From an uncultured Oscillospiraceae bacterium (GTDB taxonomy: Bacteria > Bacillota > Clostridia > Oscillospirales > Oscillospiraceae), in contig CALWXC010000020.1 of the NCBI GenBank assembly GCA_944385415.1, positions 1 through 42,765 of the forward strand: a stretch of 42,765 bases of DNA, read 5' to 3'. Within the stretch, counting starts at the first letter, position 1. The number at the start of each line of letters is the position of its first letter. A model generated the notes under the pieces. It did no database searches. It had not been told where the DNA came from and worked only from the letters and a program-made list of their open reading frames with translations. Of the stretch, positions 1-6,642 are shown piece after piece. A program made the position numbers and the translations under genes.

Positions 1-26
1 TTATCCTTCTTTGGCCTCTATACGCC

Positions 27-105
27 AGAAACCCGGCTTATGCTTGACGCATATGCCGGGTTTCTCGACAGACTGAGGGCGCACCGCAAACTGCGGTGCG
101 CCCTC
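27..105. other. Two strong hairpins downstream of folC
   Basis: Two inverted repeats lie past the 3' end of folC. The first has arms at 27-37 and 55-65, extended by an inner pair at 39-43/49-53. The second has 14-bp arms at 75-88 and 92-105 with a 3-base loop. Neither is followed by a clear T tract on either strand, so they may be 3'-end stabilisers or atypical terminators. They also could belong to a gene that ends before the window. No gene is seen in 1-139. Confidence 0.6.
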
Positions 106-139
106 TTGCTATGGTTAAGGATCATCAGGAATGGACGAA

Positions 140-1405
140 TTACGCGTGGGCGGCTTCCCGGATGGCACCCACCATGTACAGGGAGCCATACGCCAGAACC
201 ACCCCGTCGGGGCCTGCCAGCTCCATGGCCTTCCGGACGCCGTCTTCGATGGTGTCCATGGCCGTAACCGGCTTGCCGAACTGCTCCAGATACGCCTTGA
301 GATCAACGGCGGACAGGGAACGGGGAGAATCCGGCGTGACCGTGACAAACTCCCGGGCAAAGGGAGCAACATTGGAATACATACAATGGAAGTCTTTATC
401 AGCCAGCACACCGGTGAGGATGGTCAAGGGCCGCCCGTTGAGGTAGGACCGAATATTGGCCGTCAGGGATTCAATGCACTGGGGATTGTGTCCGCCGTCC
501 ACCAGGAACAGGGGAGATTTCCGCAGGACCTCAAACCGGCCGGGCCAGGAAACGGTGGCCAGACCCTTGCGGACCTGCTCCTCCGTGATGTGGTAGCCCT
601 TGGATTGCAGCACCCCAATGGCGGCCAGCACCACGGCGGTGTTCTTCATCTGATGCTCACCCAGCAGAGGCAGCTCAATGGCCGGATACCCGGCGGCATC
701 GAATACCTGGCCGCTCAGGTCATGGGAAATGCTGTGCAGGGCGTCAAAGTTGGCCTTCACCAGTGTTGCACCCATTTCCTTGCAGCGGCTTTCAAAGACA
801 GCCTCCACCGACGGGGTGGAGCGGTAGAGAACGGCAGTGCCGCCCTTTTTGATGATACCGGCCTTGGCCGAAGCGACTTTTTCCAGCGTGTCGCCCAGAT
901 ACTCCGTGTGGTCCAGGCCGATGTTAGTGATGACGGCCACTTCCGGCGTGTCGATGACGTTGGTGGAGTCCAGTTCACCGCCCATGCCCACTTCCAGCAC
1001 CACAATATCGCAGCCCTTGCGTTTGAAATACTCAAAAGCAATACAGCTGACCAGCTCAAACTCCGTGGGATGATCGGCCATGGCTTCGGCGTGGGGCCGT
1101 ACAAACTCCGTCACGTCGGCCAACTCCTCGTCGGAGATCTCCACGCCGTCCACCTGCATCCGCTCATGAAACCGCAGAATGTACGGCGAGGTGTACAGGC
1201 CCGTTTTGTAACCGGCCTGCCGCAGAATGGAGGCCGTCATGGCGGCGGTGCTGCCCTTGCCGTTGGTACCGGCGATGTGGACGAACCGCAGAGATTTCTC
1301 GGGGTTGCCCATGCGCTCCAACAGCTCCCGGGTGCGCTCCAGGCCGGGAACGCTGCCCTTCCAGCAGACGGAGTGGATGTATGTCAGTGCTTCCTGCACG
1401 GTCAT
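140..1405 (-). CDS. folC: Bifunctional folylpolyglutamate synthase/dihydrofolate synthase
   Basis: This 421-residue protein adds glutamates to folates in the cytoplasm (and may make dihydrofolate from dihydropteroate), which retains THF cofactors in the cell. The Mur-ligase-type P-loop GTNGKGST is at residues 46-53, followed by the family features TSPYILRFHERMQVDG and ITNIGLDHTEYLG with a conserved central lysine region (SAKAGIIK). The C-terminal ligase domain contains VDGGHNP. Length is normal for FolC. It starts 31 nt after the stop of folT and is probably co-transcribed with it under the THF riboswitch. In an acetogen that carries its main carbon flux on THF, polyglutamylation is a sensible partner to folate uptake. 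Confidence 0.95.
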   Translation of the reverse strand: MTVQEALTYIHSVCWKGSVPGLERTRELLERMGNPEKSLRFVHIAGTNGKGSTAAMTASILRQAGYKTGLYTSPYILRFHERMQVDGVEISDEELADVTEFVRPHAEAMADHPTEFELVSCIAFEYFKRKGCDIVVLEVGMGGELDSTNVIDTPEVAVITNIGLDHTEYLGDTLEKVASAKAGIIKKGGTAVLYRSTPSVEAVFESRCKEMGATLVKANFDALHSISHDLSGQVFDAAGYPAIELPLLGEHQMKNTAVVLAAIGVLQSKGYHITEEQVRKGLATVSWPGRFEVLRKSPLFLVDGGHNPQCIESLTANIRSYLNGRPLTILTGVLADKDFHCMYSNVAPFAREFVTVTPDSPRSLSAVDLKAYLEQFGKPVTAMDTIEDGVRKAMELAGPDGVVLAYGSLYMVGAIREAAHA

Positions 1406-1436
1406 GGTTCAGACTTCCTTTCGTTTGGAAAAACAA

Positions 1437-2030
1437 TCAATCGTTGTGGGGTTTGGCAGGCCACAGGCCCACCCGATGGAAAATGCGGGACCGGAACAGC
1501 AGATCCGTCACAGCGGCTTCCACCACCAGCGTCAGCGCAAATTGCAGGCTGCGGGCAGCCAGACGGGTGAGAAATGCCACCATAAATACGCCGTCCTTGG
1601 AATAGACATAGGTAAGGGCCGCGCTCTGGTAGAGGATGGAGCCCAGGACCACGGCGGGCAGGAATGCCAGAAGCACGCGGAAGAAGGACGTCTTGCGGCT
1701 GAGCCAACCGCGGAAGACGCCGCCGCACAGGCCGTAGAGGATGGGCGGCAGGGCAAAGAGGGGATTGTACCCGTAGCCGGAGAAGAGACATCCGATCATG
1801 TCGGAGCCGAAGCCCACCAGCGCACCGGGGACAGGACCGAACAGTGCGCCGGCCAGAAAGACGGGCACCGCTTCTATGGAGAAGCGGACGTCGGCGGCAG
1901 GCATGGGGACGATGAGGCGGGCCAGGACCACCTGCATGGCGGCCAGCAGGGCACAGAACACCAGGGTGCGGGTGGTCATGGTACGGGTGGATACGGTGGC
2001 CGCGGCGGCCGGGGAATGGATTTTTGGCAT
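1437..2030 (-). CDS. folT: Folate ECF transporter substrate-binding (S) component
   Basis: A 197-residue integral membrane protein with about six hydrophobic segments, matching the folate-family S components of energy-coupling factor transporters. An arginine-containing RFSIEAVPVFLAGALFGP segment and GFGSDMIG are typical of this family. It would bind folate in the membrane and use a shared EcfAAT energising module, which is not in this window. I chose the ATG at 2030, not the upstream in-frame ATG at 2279, because a GGAGG ribosome site precedes it and the riboswitch occupies the upstream stretch. Folate specificity is inferred from the family pattern, the THF riboswitch and the downstream folC. 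Confidence 0.88.
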   Translation of the reverse strand: MPKIHSPAAAATVSTRTMTTRTLVFCALLAAMQVVLARLIVPMPAADVRFSIEAVPVFLAGALFGPVPGALVGFGSDMIGCLFSGYGYNPLFALPPILYGLCGGVFRGWLSRKTSFFRVLLAFLPAVVLGSILYQSAALTYVYSKDGVFMVAFLTRLAARSLQFALTLVVEAAVTDLLFRSRIFHRVGLWPAKPHND

Positions 2031-2111
2031 AAAAAAAGCCTCCGTTTCTTTGGAGGAGGTTGGGGTGGATATTCGGACAATGCCAGACCCAAAGGTAGAC
2101 TGGGTCTCTTG
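2031..2111 (-). promoter_or_regulatory. Riboswitch expression platform with SD-containing hairpin
   Basis: Between the aptamer and folT the minus strand can form AGACCCA/TGGGTCT, then CCTCC-(8 nt)-GGAGG directly followed by seven T and the ATG. The GGAGG is the folT ribosome site. The second hairpin would therefore hide the ribosome site and also looks like a short intrinsic terminator. Which mechanism operates is inference. Confidence 0.6.
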
Positions 2112-2208
2112 CTTAGGCGGTTGCGAACCCAGCATCGCGGGGCACGGCCCCTTCGCCCGGCGGCAACCTCCCATCCAACCGGTACTTGACGCGCTGGTTC
2201 TACTCCCT
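2112..2208 (-). ncRNA. THF (tetrahydrofolate) riboswitch aptamer
   Basis: On the minus strand the leader reads GGGAGTAG, then GCGTCAAGT, GGATGGGAGGTTGCC and GGGCGAA in order, the conserved blocks of the THF-I riboswitch. A GC-rich stem follows, and GCAACC near 2120 can pair with GGTTGC near 2165 as the known pseudoknot. It sits in the leader of folT-folC, the expected kind of target. Confidence 0.9.
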
Positions 2209-2228
2209 GCAGCATTGTTTACCAGCAC

Positions 2229-2257
2229 ATTGTAGCGGCTTTGCGGCGAAATAGCAA
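2229..2257 (-). promoter_or_regulatory. Sigma-A promoter for riboswitch-folT-folC
   Basis: On the minus strand, TTGCTA (2257-2252), a 17-bp spacer and TACAAT (2234-2229) lie about 20 bp ahead of the riboswitch. Confidence 0.75.
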
Positions 2258-2277
2258 TAGGATTTGAAAAAAATTTC

Positions 2278-2315
2278 AAAAAAAGGAGAACGGTCTGCGT
2301 GGCAGCCCGTTCTCC
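2278..2315 (-). terminator. Intrinsic terminator of the csoR-like gene
   Basis: 9-bp arms GGAGAACGG/CCGTTCTCC (2285-2293 and 2307-2315) are followed on the minus strand by a run of seven T. It ends the metal-repressor transcript just before the folT promoter. Confidence 0.85.
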
Positions 2316-2320
2316 GGCGG

Positions 2321-2689
2321 TTATTTCACAAATTTATCGATGGCCTGACAGAGATTTTCAATGGCCTCCTGGTCGTTTTCCTCCACGGCGTCCACAATGC
2401 AGTGCTGGATGTGGTCCTGGAGAATGACCTTGCCCACGTTGTTGATGGCCGAGCGGACAGCGGCGATCTGCACCAGGACCTCCGAGCAGTCCCGCCCGTC
2501 CTCCACCATTTTTTTCACCGATTCCAGATGGCCGATGGCCCGGGACAGCCGATTGAGCACGGCCTTGGTATTTTCGTGGACATGGGGGTGGCCGCCGTGG
2601 CTGTGGACATGCCCCGCACCGTCGCCGTCATGGCTGTGGGCGATGCCGTGGGCATGGAGATAGTCGTGGTCATGGGTGTGCTGCTCCAT
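2321..2689 (-). CDS. CsoR/RcnR-family metal-sensing transcriptional repressor with His-rich N-terminus
   Basis: A 122-residue all-alpha DNA-binding repressor of the CsoR/RcnR/FrmR (DUF156) family. The core starts near residue 40 and carries the cysteine-His-cysteine set C68, H93 and C97 (HIQHC), the pattern of Cu(I)-sensing CsoR. The first 38 residues are an unusual His-rich tail (many HxH), which suggests nickel or cobalt handling instead, so the metal is uncertain. AAGGAG precedes the ATG at good spacing. It is divergent from the His-rich/CooT operon next to the CODH/ACS genes, which makes that operon its likely target along with itself. Confidence 0.88.
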   Translation of the reverse strand: MEQHTHDHDYLHAHGIAHSHDGDGAGHVHSHGGHPHVHENTKAVLNRLSRAIGHLESVKKMVEDGRDCSEVLVQIAAVRSAINNVGKVILQDHIQHCIVDAVEENDQEAIENLCQAIDKFVK

Positions 2690-2721
2690 GGGAAGAACTC
2701 CTTGCAGGTGTAGTTTTGCCT

Positions 2722-2750
2722 ATTATAGCACACCGCTGGGAAAAAGGCAA
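2722..2750 (-). promoter_or_regulatory. Sigma-A promoter of the csoR-like gene
   Basis: TTGCCT (2750-2745), a 17-bp spacer and TATAAT (2727-2722) on the minus strand, about 33 bp before the ATG. Confidence 0.8.
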
Positions 2751-2793
2751 AGGGAATCTTGCAGTTTGTACGGAATAAATTGAGATTCAGCGG

Positions 2794-2820
2794 AATATAT
2801 GGGGGGAGGGGGGATATTTT
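2794..2820. promoter_or_regulatory. Candidate CsoR/RcnR-type operator (G6-A-G6)
   Basis: In the divergent intergenic region a G6-A-G6 tract (2801-2813) is flanked by ATAT on both sides. Operators of the CsoR/RcnR/FrmR family are G-tracts flanked by AT-rich inverted repeats. Assignment to the neighbouring repressor is inference; the site lies about 45-55 bp from each -35 box. Confidence 0.45.
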
Positions 2821-2833
2821 GTTAGAAATGTAT

Positions 2834-2859
2834 CGAAAGGGACAAGGCGAAAGGGACAA
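2834..2859 (+). repeat. Perfect 12-bp direct repeat upstream of the nickel-module promoter
   Basis: CGAAAGGGACAA occurs at 2834-2845 and again at 2848-2859 (14-bp period), 10 bp ahead of the -35 box. It looks like a paired regulator site. Confidence 0.6.
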
Positions 2860-2869
2860 TGACATTTTT

Positions 2870-2898
2870 TTGACAAACGAGGCGAATTGATGTATAAT
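2870..2898 (+). promoter_or_regulatory. Perfect consensus sigma-A promoter
   Basis: TTGACA (2870-2875), 17-bp spacer, TATAAT (2893-2898). It drives the His-rich protein/CooT/unknown operon. Its position overlaps a possible upstream ATG at 2887 and so supports the start at 2950. Confidence 0.9.
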
Positions 2899-2949
2899 AT
2901 GAGCAAAATCTTTCAGGCTCGCAACAGAGCCGCCCAAGGAGCGCTGACT

Positions 2950-3261
2950 ATGCATCTCGATCACGATCATCCCCATACCCATCCCCATGACCATGGCTGC
3001 GGTGAGCATATCCACTGCGGTGAGCACCACGACTGCGCCGGCTGCGGCCAGAACGTGGACCCCAAGACGGAACTGATGGCCCTCATGCGCTACATGGTGG
3101 GTCACAACACCCAGCACGCCAATGAGCTGGCAGGCCTGGCAAAGAAGCTGGACGACATGGGCGATCATACCGCCTATGAGCAGGTCATGCAGGCCGTGGC
3201 CGACTTCGAGAAGGGCAACCTGCGCCTGTCCACGGTGCTGGCTTCCCTGGATCATCAATAA
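2950..3261 (+). CDS. His/Cys-rich putative metal-binding protein
   Basis: A 103-residue small protein that I do not recognise as a named family. Residues 1-33 are packed with His, Cys and Asp (HDHPHTHPHDHGCGEHIH, then HHDCAGCG), a likely nickel, cobalt or zinc store or chaperone tail. Residues about 38-100 form a predicted helical domain beginning ELMALMRYMVGHN. I chose the ATG at 2950 because AAGGAG lies 8 nt upstream and the earlier ATG falls inside the promoter. It is the first gene of an operon with a CooT-like gene, next to a metal repressor and CODH/ACS genes, so a role in nickel supply is plausible but inferred. Confidence 0.75.
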   Translation: MHLDHDHPHTHPHDHGCGEHIHCGEHHDCAGCGQNVDPKTELMALMRYMVGHNTQHANELAGLAKKLDDMGDHTAYEQVMQAVADFEKGNLRLSTVLASLDHQ

Positions 3262-3273
3262 GGAGGCGGTACT

Positions 3274-3465
3274 ATGTGTCTTTCCACCGTCTATAACGGC
3301 GCCATTGCCGACGACCGGATGCTCATGAGCAACGTCCAGCAGATTCTCTGCCAGGGCGACACCGTGACCCTCACCGATATTCTGGAGCGCCAGATCACCG
3401 TGGAGGGCCATATTGAGATGGCCGACCTGGTCAACGGCAAGGTCATCATCGCCCCCAAGTCCTGA
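3274..3465 (+). CDS. cooT: CooT-family nickel-binding protein
   Basis: A 63-residue protein starting MCLSTVY, with the N-terminal Cys2 that binds Ni(II) in Rhodospirillum rubrum CooT. The rest is a short beta-rich chain with the ADLVNGKVIIAP ending seen in this small family. CooT helps nickel insertion into CO dehydrogenase. The gene lies 12 nt after the His-rich gene and 12 nt before the next, clearly one operon. Assignment rests on length, the MCxxxVY start and the context; the symbol follows the family. Confidence 0.75.
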   Translation: MCLSTVYNGAIADDRMLMSNVQQILCQGDTVTLTDILERQITVEGHIEMADLVNGKVIIAPKS

Positions 3466-3477
3466 GGGGAGCGCCGT

Positions 3478-3705
3478 ATGGCAGAATACGAAGTGGTGCG
3501 GGAAATCGCCAACAGCTGTTCCCGCAACCAGATGCGCGATGTATTTTTTGAAGAGGTGGAGACCGACGACCCCGAGGGGTACGTCCGGTCTCTCATCCGC
3601 GGCAAGGAGCTGCATCTGGAACAGCAGGAGCTGCCCGGCGGCGCCCGGTGCATCTATGTGGAATGCGACGGGCTGTTCCAGAAGTTTCTGTTTACGCCCC
3701 TGTAA
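3478..3705 (+). CDS. Conserved-looking 75-residue protein of unknown function
   Basis: An intact small gene with a good ribosome site (GAGGGGAG), last in the operon with the His-rich protein and CooT. The protein is soluble and acidic, with a central FFEEVETDDP stretch, a GKELHLEQQELPGG segment and two cysteines (C14 and C58 region), but no motif I can name. The context suggests metal handling for CODH/ACS. No function is assigned. Confidence 0.65.
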   Translation: MAEYEVVREIANSCSRNQMRDVFFEEVETDDPEGYVRSLIRGKELHLEQQELPGGARCIYVECDGLFQKFLFTPL

Positions 3706-3753
3706 AAACCGGCCGCCGGGGTGAAATTTCCTGTTTTTTGGGCATTTTACTCC

Positions 3754-3787
3754 TTGCCAATTCCAGGAGCATGTGGTAACATTACCA
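3754..3787 (+). promoter_or_regulatory. Candidate metF promoter with overlapping palindrome
   Basis: TTGCCA (3754-3759), 17-bp spacer and TAACAT (3777-3782). The -10 box lies inside an inverted repeat TGGTAA-CA-TTACCA (3774-3787), a position suited to a repressor. A leader of about 90 nt follows before the metF start. Confidence 0.5.
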
Positions 3788-3879
3788 TGTATTGAACTGT
3801 CTTTACACCGCGGGAAAAGCGATGCTTTTTTGCGGTTTAAGGAAATTCTGTTTTACGACTTATATTGGAGGGTATCCCA

Positions 3880-4809
3880 ATGTCTGTGACTGAAATCTTT
3901 GAAAATCGTTCCGCATTCTCCTTTGAAGTATTCCCCCCCAAGACCGACGCCGGCATGGAAAAGCTGTGCGGTGAGGGCGGCGTGCTGGATCAGCTGTACA
4001 CGCTGAATCCCGACTACATCTCCTGCACCTACGGCGCCGGCGGCACCAACGTGGGCCTGAACCTGGAGGTCCTCAAGAAGATCAAGAAGGACGGCAAGTG
4101 CACCCCCGTCACCCACTTTACCTGCATCGGCAACACCAAGGAAGGCATCCGCGACCAGCTCCAGACCTACCTGGACAACGGCATCAACCACATGCTGGCT
4201 CTGCGCGGCGACCTGCCCTTCGGCTGGACCGGCACCGGCGGCGACCTGCACTACGCCACCGAGCTGGTGAAGTTCGTCCGTCAGGAGTTCGGCGACAAGT
4301 TCACCATCGCCGTGGCCGGCTCTCCGGAGGGCCACATCGCCTGCCGCAGCCTGGAGGCCGACATCGCCTTCCTGAAGCAGAAGCAGGACAACGGCGCCGA
4401 CTACATCATGACCCAGCTGTGCTGGGATATGGACCAGTTCCGCTACTGGATGGACGCCATCCGCGCCGCCGGCATCTGGATGCCTGTGGACGTGGGCATC
4501 ATGCCCGTGCTGGACATGGCCGCCACCATCAACATGGCCCTCAGCCGCAACGGCTGCGTCATGCCCCGTGAGCTGTGCGAGCTGATCTCCAAGCACTGGA
4601 TCTTCCCCAACCCCTTCGACAAGGAACCCTTCGACGCCGCCGCCGCTCAGAAGAAGGCGGACTTCAAGGAGGCCGGCATCGAGTATACCATTCGCCAGAT
4701 CGACGAGTACCGCGCCTGCGGCATCGACGGCATCCACCTGTATGCCCTCAACAAGTTCGAGGACGTGGCCCGGATTGCCAAGGAAGCCGGTATTATTGAC
4801 CTGATCTGA
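3880..4809 (+). CDS. metF: Methylenetetrahydrofolate reductase
   Basis: A 309-residue TIM-barrel enzyme that reduces 5,10-methylene-THF to 5-methyl-THF, the last folate step of the methyl branch. The motif FSFEVFPPK near the N-terminus carries the catalytic glutamate; SCTYGAGGT, LALRGDLP and the conserved QLCWD (normally QxFFD) follow. The ATG at 3880 has GGAGGG upstream; an in-frame TTG at 3865 is less likely. No metV gene (the zinc/Fe-S partner common in acetogens) is adjacent. It opens the operon metF-cooC-acsD-acsCE. Confidence 0.93.
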   Translation: MSVTEIFENRSAFSFEVFPPKTDAGMEKLCGEGGVLDQLYTLNPDYISCTYGAGGTNVGLNLEVLKKIKKDGKCTPVTHFTCIGNTKEGIRDQLQTYLDNGINHMLALRGDLPFGWTGTGGDLHYATELVKFVRQEFGDKFTIAVAGSPEGHIACRSLEADIAFLKQKQDNGADYIMTQLCWDMDQFRYWMDAIRAAGIWMPVDVGIMPVLDMAATINMALSRNGCVMPRELCELISKHWIFPNPFDKEPFDAAAAQKKADFKEAGIEYTIRQIDEYRACGIDGIHLYALNKFEDVARIAKEAGIIDLI

Positions 4810-4823
4810 GCATCCAAACCCAG

Positions 4824-4853
4824 CGGGCCGGGCGTCGTATGACGCCCGGCCCG
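4824..4853 (+). other. 13-bp intercistronic hairpin between metF and cooC
   Basis: Perfect 13-bp arms (4824-4836 and 4841-4853) with a GTAT loop and no T tract after it. It probably protects or processes mRNA and does not act as a full terminator. Confidence 0.7.
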
Positions 4854-4875
4854 TGAAAAGGAGCTTATACCTATT

Positions 4876-5643
4876 ATGGCAACACATACCATTGCCGTCG
4901 CCGGTAAAGGCGGCGTCGGCAAGACAACCATCTGCGGCATGATCATCGATCAGCTGGCAAAGCAGAAAAAAGGCCCCATCCTGGTGGTGGACGCCGACGC
5001 CAACTCCAACCTCAACGAGGTGCTGGGCGTCGAAGTGGAGACCACCCTGGGCTCCATCCGTGAGGAGATGGCCCAGGCGGAGCTCCACGGCTCCGTTCCC
5101 GCCGGTATGACCAAGCAGGATTACGCCGAAATGAAGTTCTCCGATGCTCTGGTGGAGGAGAAAGATTTCGACATGCTGGTCATGGGCCGCACCCAGGGCA
5201 AGGGGTGCTACTGCTACGTCAACGGCGTGCTCAAGGCCCAGGTGGACAAGTACGTCAACAACTATCGCTACATGGTCATCGACAACGAGGCGGGCCTGGA
5301 GCACATCAGCCGCGGCACGCTGCCCCATGTGGAAACCATGCTGCTGGTCAGCGACTGTTCCCGCCGGGGCATCCAGGCTGTGGCCCGCATCGCCGAGATG
5401 GTGGACGAGCTGGAGCTGAAGCCCAACACCATGAAGCTTATTGTCAATCGCGCCCCCGGCGGCGTCCTCAACGACGCGGTCCGCGAGGAGATTGACAAGC
5501 ATGGTCTCATTTTGGCCGGCGTTCTGCCCCAGGATGAGACGGTCTACGAATATGACTGCGAAGGCAAGCCCAGCTCGAAGATCCCGGAGACGTCGCCGGT
5601 GAAGGTGGCGCTCCATCAACTCATGGAAGATCTTGATCTTTAA
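4876..5643 (+). CDS. cooC: CooC/AcsF-type nickel-insertion ATPase (copy 1)
   Basis: A 255-residue MinD/SIMIBI ATPase. The deviant Walker A region VAGKGGVGKTT is at residues 8-18, the switch/Walker B VVDADANSN at 37-45, and a nickel-type CxC motif (CYC) at residues 111-113. CooC proteins dimerise on ATP, bind nickel through this CxC and load it into the CODH C-cluster; AcsF-type members may serve ACS. Its place directly before acsD suggests the ACS/CFeSP side, while the second copy sits between acsA and acsB2. The ribosome site AAGGAG is rather far (about 12 nt) from the ATG. Confidence 0.87.
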   Translation: MATHTIAVAGKGGVGKTTICGMIIDQLAKQKKGPILVVDADANSNLNEVLGVEVETTLGSIREEMAQAELHGSVPAGMTKQDYAEMKFSDALVEEKDFDMLVMGRTQGKGCYCYVNGVLKAQVDKYVNNYRYMVIDNEAGLEHISRGTLPHVETMLLVSDCSRRGIQAVARIAEMVDELELKPNTMKLIVNRAPGGVLNDAVREEIDKHGLILAGVLPQDETVYEYDCEGKPSSKIPETSPVKVALHQLMEDLDL

Positions 5644-5676
5644 ATACATTCAAAATTCTTAAGGGGGATAAACACT

Positions 5677-6621
5677 ATGGCATTCGTTCCCAAGGTGCAG
5701 GCTTTCTCTGCCCATATCAATGCTGTGACGCTGGGCACCGGCGACAACAGCATCGTTCTTGGCGGTGGAAATACCCTGCCCTTCTACACCTTCGACGCTC
5801 CCACGGAGAACGCTCCCAAGGTCGGTATCGAGGTTTCTGACCTGGGTCTGGAGAACTTCCAGGCTCCCGGCTTCAAGGAGTTCTACGCTGGCTGCAACAC
5901 CATGGCTGAGATGGCCAAGAAGGCCGAGACCGTGGAGGGTGCTTCCTTCATCGCTCTGTCCTTCGAGGGCGCCGATCCCAACGGCCACAACAAGTCCGTT
6001 GAGGAATGTGTCGCGCAGGCCAAGGAGGTCGCCGCTGTTGTGACCAAGCCTCTGGTTGTCATGGGCTGCAAGAACGCCGAGAAGGATGCCGCTCTGCTGG
6101 GCGCTCTGGCTGAGGCTCTCCAGGGCAAGAACGCTCTCTTTATGTCCGCTACCGAAGAGGATTACAAGTCCATCAGCGCCTCCGTCGCCATGGCTTACAG
6201 CCAGAAGGTCGGCGCCGAGTCCGCCGTGGACATCAACCTGGCCAAGCAGCTCAACGTCCTCATCAGCCAGATGGGCGTGCCCGCCGGCAGTGTTGTGATG
6301 AACGTCGGTTCCGCCGGCGCCGGTTACGGCTTCGAGTACGTGTCCTCCACCCTGGACCGCGTCAAGGCCGCTGCCCTGGCTCAGAACGACAACATGCTGC
6401 AGATGCCCATCATTACTCCGATCTCCACTGAGACCTGGGGCCTGAAGGAATCCATCATGCCTGAGTCCGAGATGCCCGAGTGGGGCCCCGCTGAAGAGCG
6501 TGGCATTGAGATGGAAATCACCACCGCGGCCGCTTGCCTGGCTGGTGGTTCCGATGCTGTCATCCTGGCGCACCCCGCTTCCATCGCGGCTATCACCAAG
6601 ATGATCGACGCTCTTGTGTAA
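5677..6621 (+). CDS. acsD: Corrinoid iron-sulfur protein, small subunit
   Basis: A 314-residue TIM-barrel subunit of CFeSP, the carrier of the methyl-cobamide in the Wood-Ljungdahl pathway. It resembles AcsD/CdhD in length and sequence (N-terminal VTLGTG, FEGADPNGHN, NVGSAGAGYGFEY and a C-terminal barrel strand with AHPAS). With AcsC it cradles the corrinoid. It starts 33 nt after cooC and ends 21 nt before acsCE, with a clear AAGGGGG ribosome site. Codon choice leans to GCT and CGT, in line with high expression. Confidence 0.93.
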   Translation: MAFVPKVQAFSAHINAVTLGTGDNSIVLGGGNTLPFYTFDAPTENAPKVGIEVSDLGLENFQAPGFKEFYAGCNTMAEMAKKAETVEGASFIALSFEGADPNGHNKSVEECVAQAKEVAAVVTKPLVVMGCKNAEKDAALLGALAEALQGKNALFMSATEEDYKSISASVAMAYSQKVGAESAVDINLAKQLNVLISQMGVPAGSVVMNVGSAGAGYGFEYVSSTLDRVKAAALAQNDNMLQMPIITPISTETWGLKESIMPESEMPEWGPAEERGIEMEITTAAACLAGGSDAVILAHPASIAAITKMIDALV

Positions 6622-6642
6622 TCAGGAAGGAGGATACATAGA

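Noticed and set aside
131..1570. Plus-strand open frame of 479 codons over folC
   Set aside because: Shadow of folC; no ribosome site and no recognisable domain.
2515..3615. Open frame of 366 codons antisense to the nickel module
   Set aside because: Covers a consensus promoter and three well-formed small genes; its His and Met runs come from the opposite strand's CAT-rich code.
3853..5649. Open frame of 598 codons antisense to metF and cooC
   Set aside because: Overlaps two certain genes and has only low-complexity composition.
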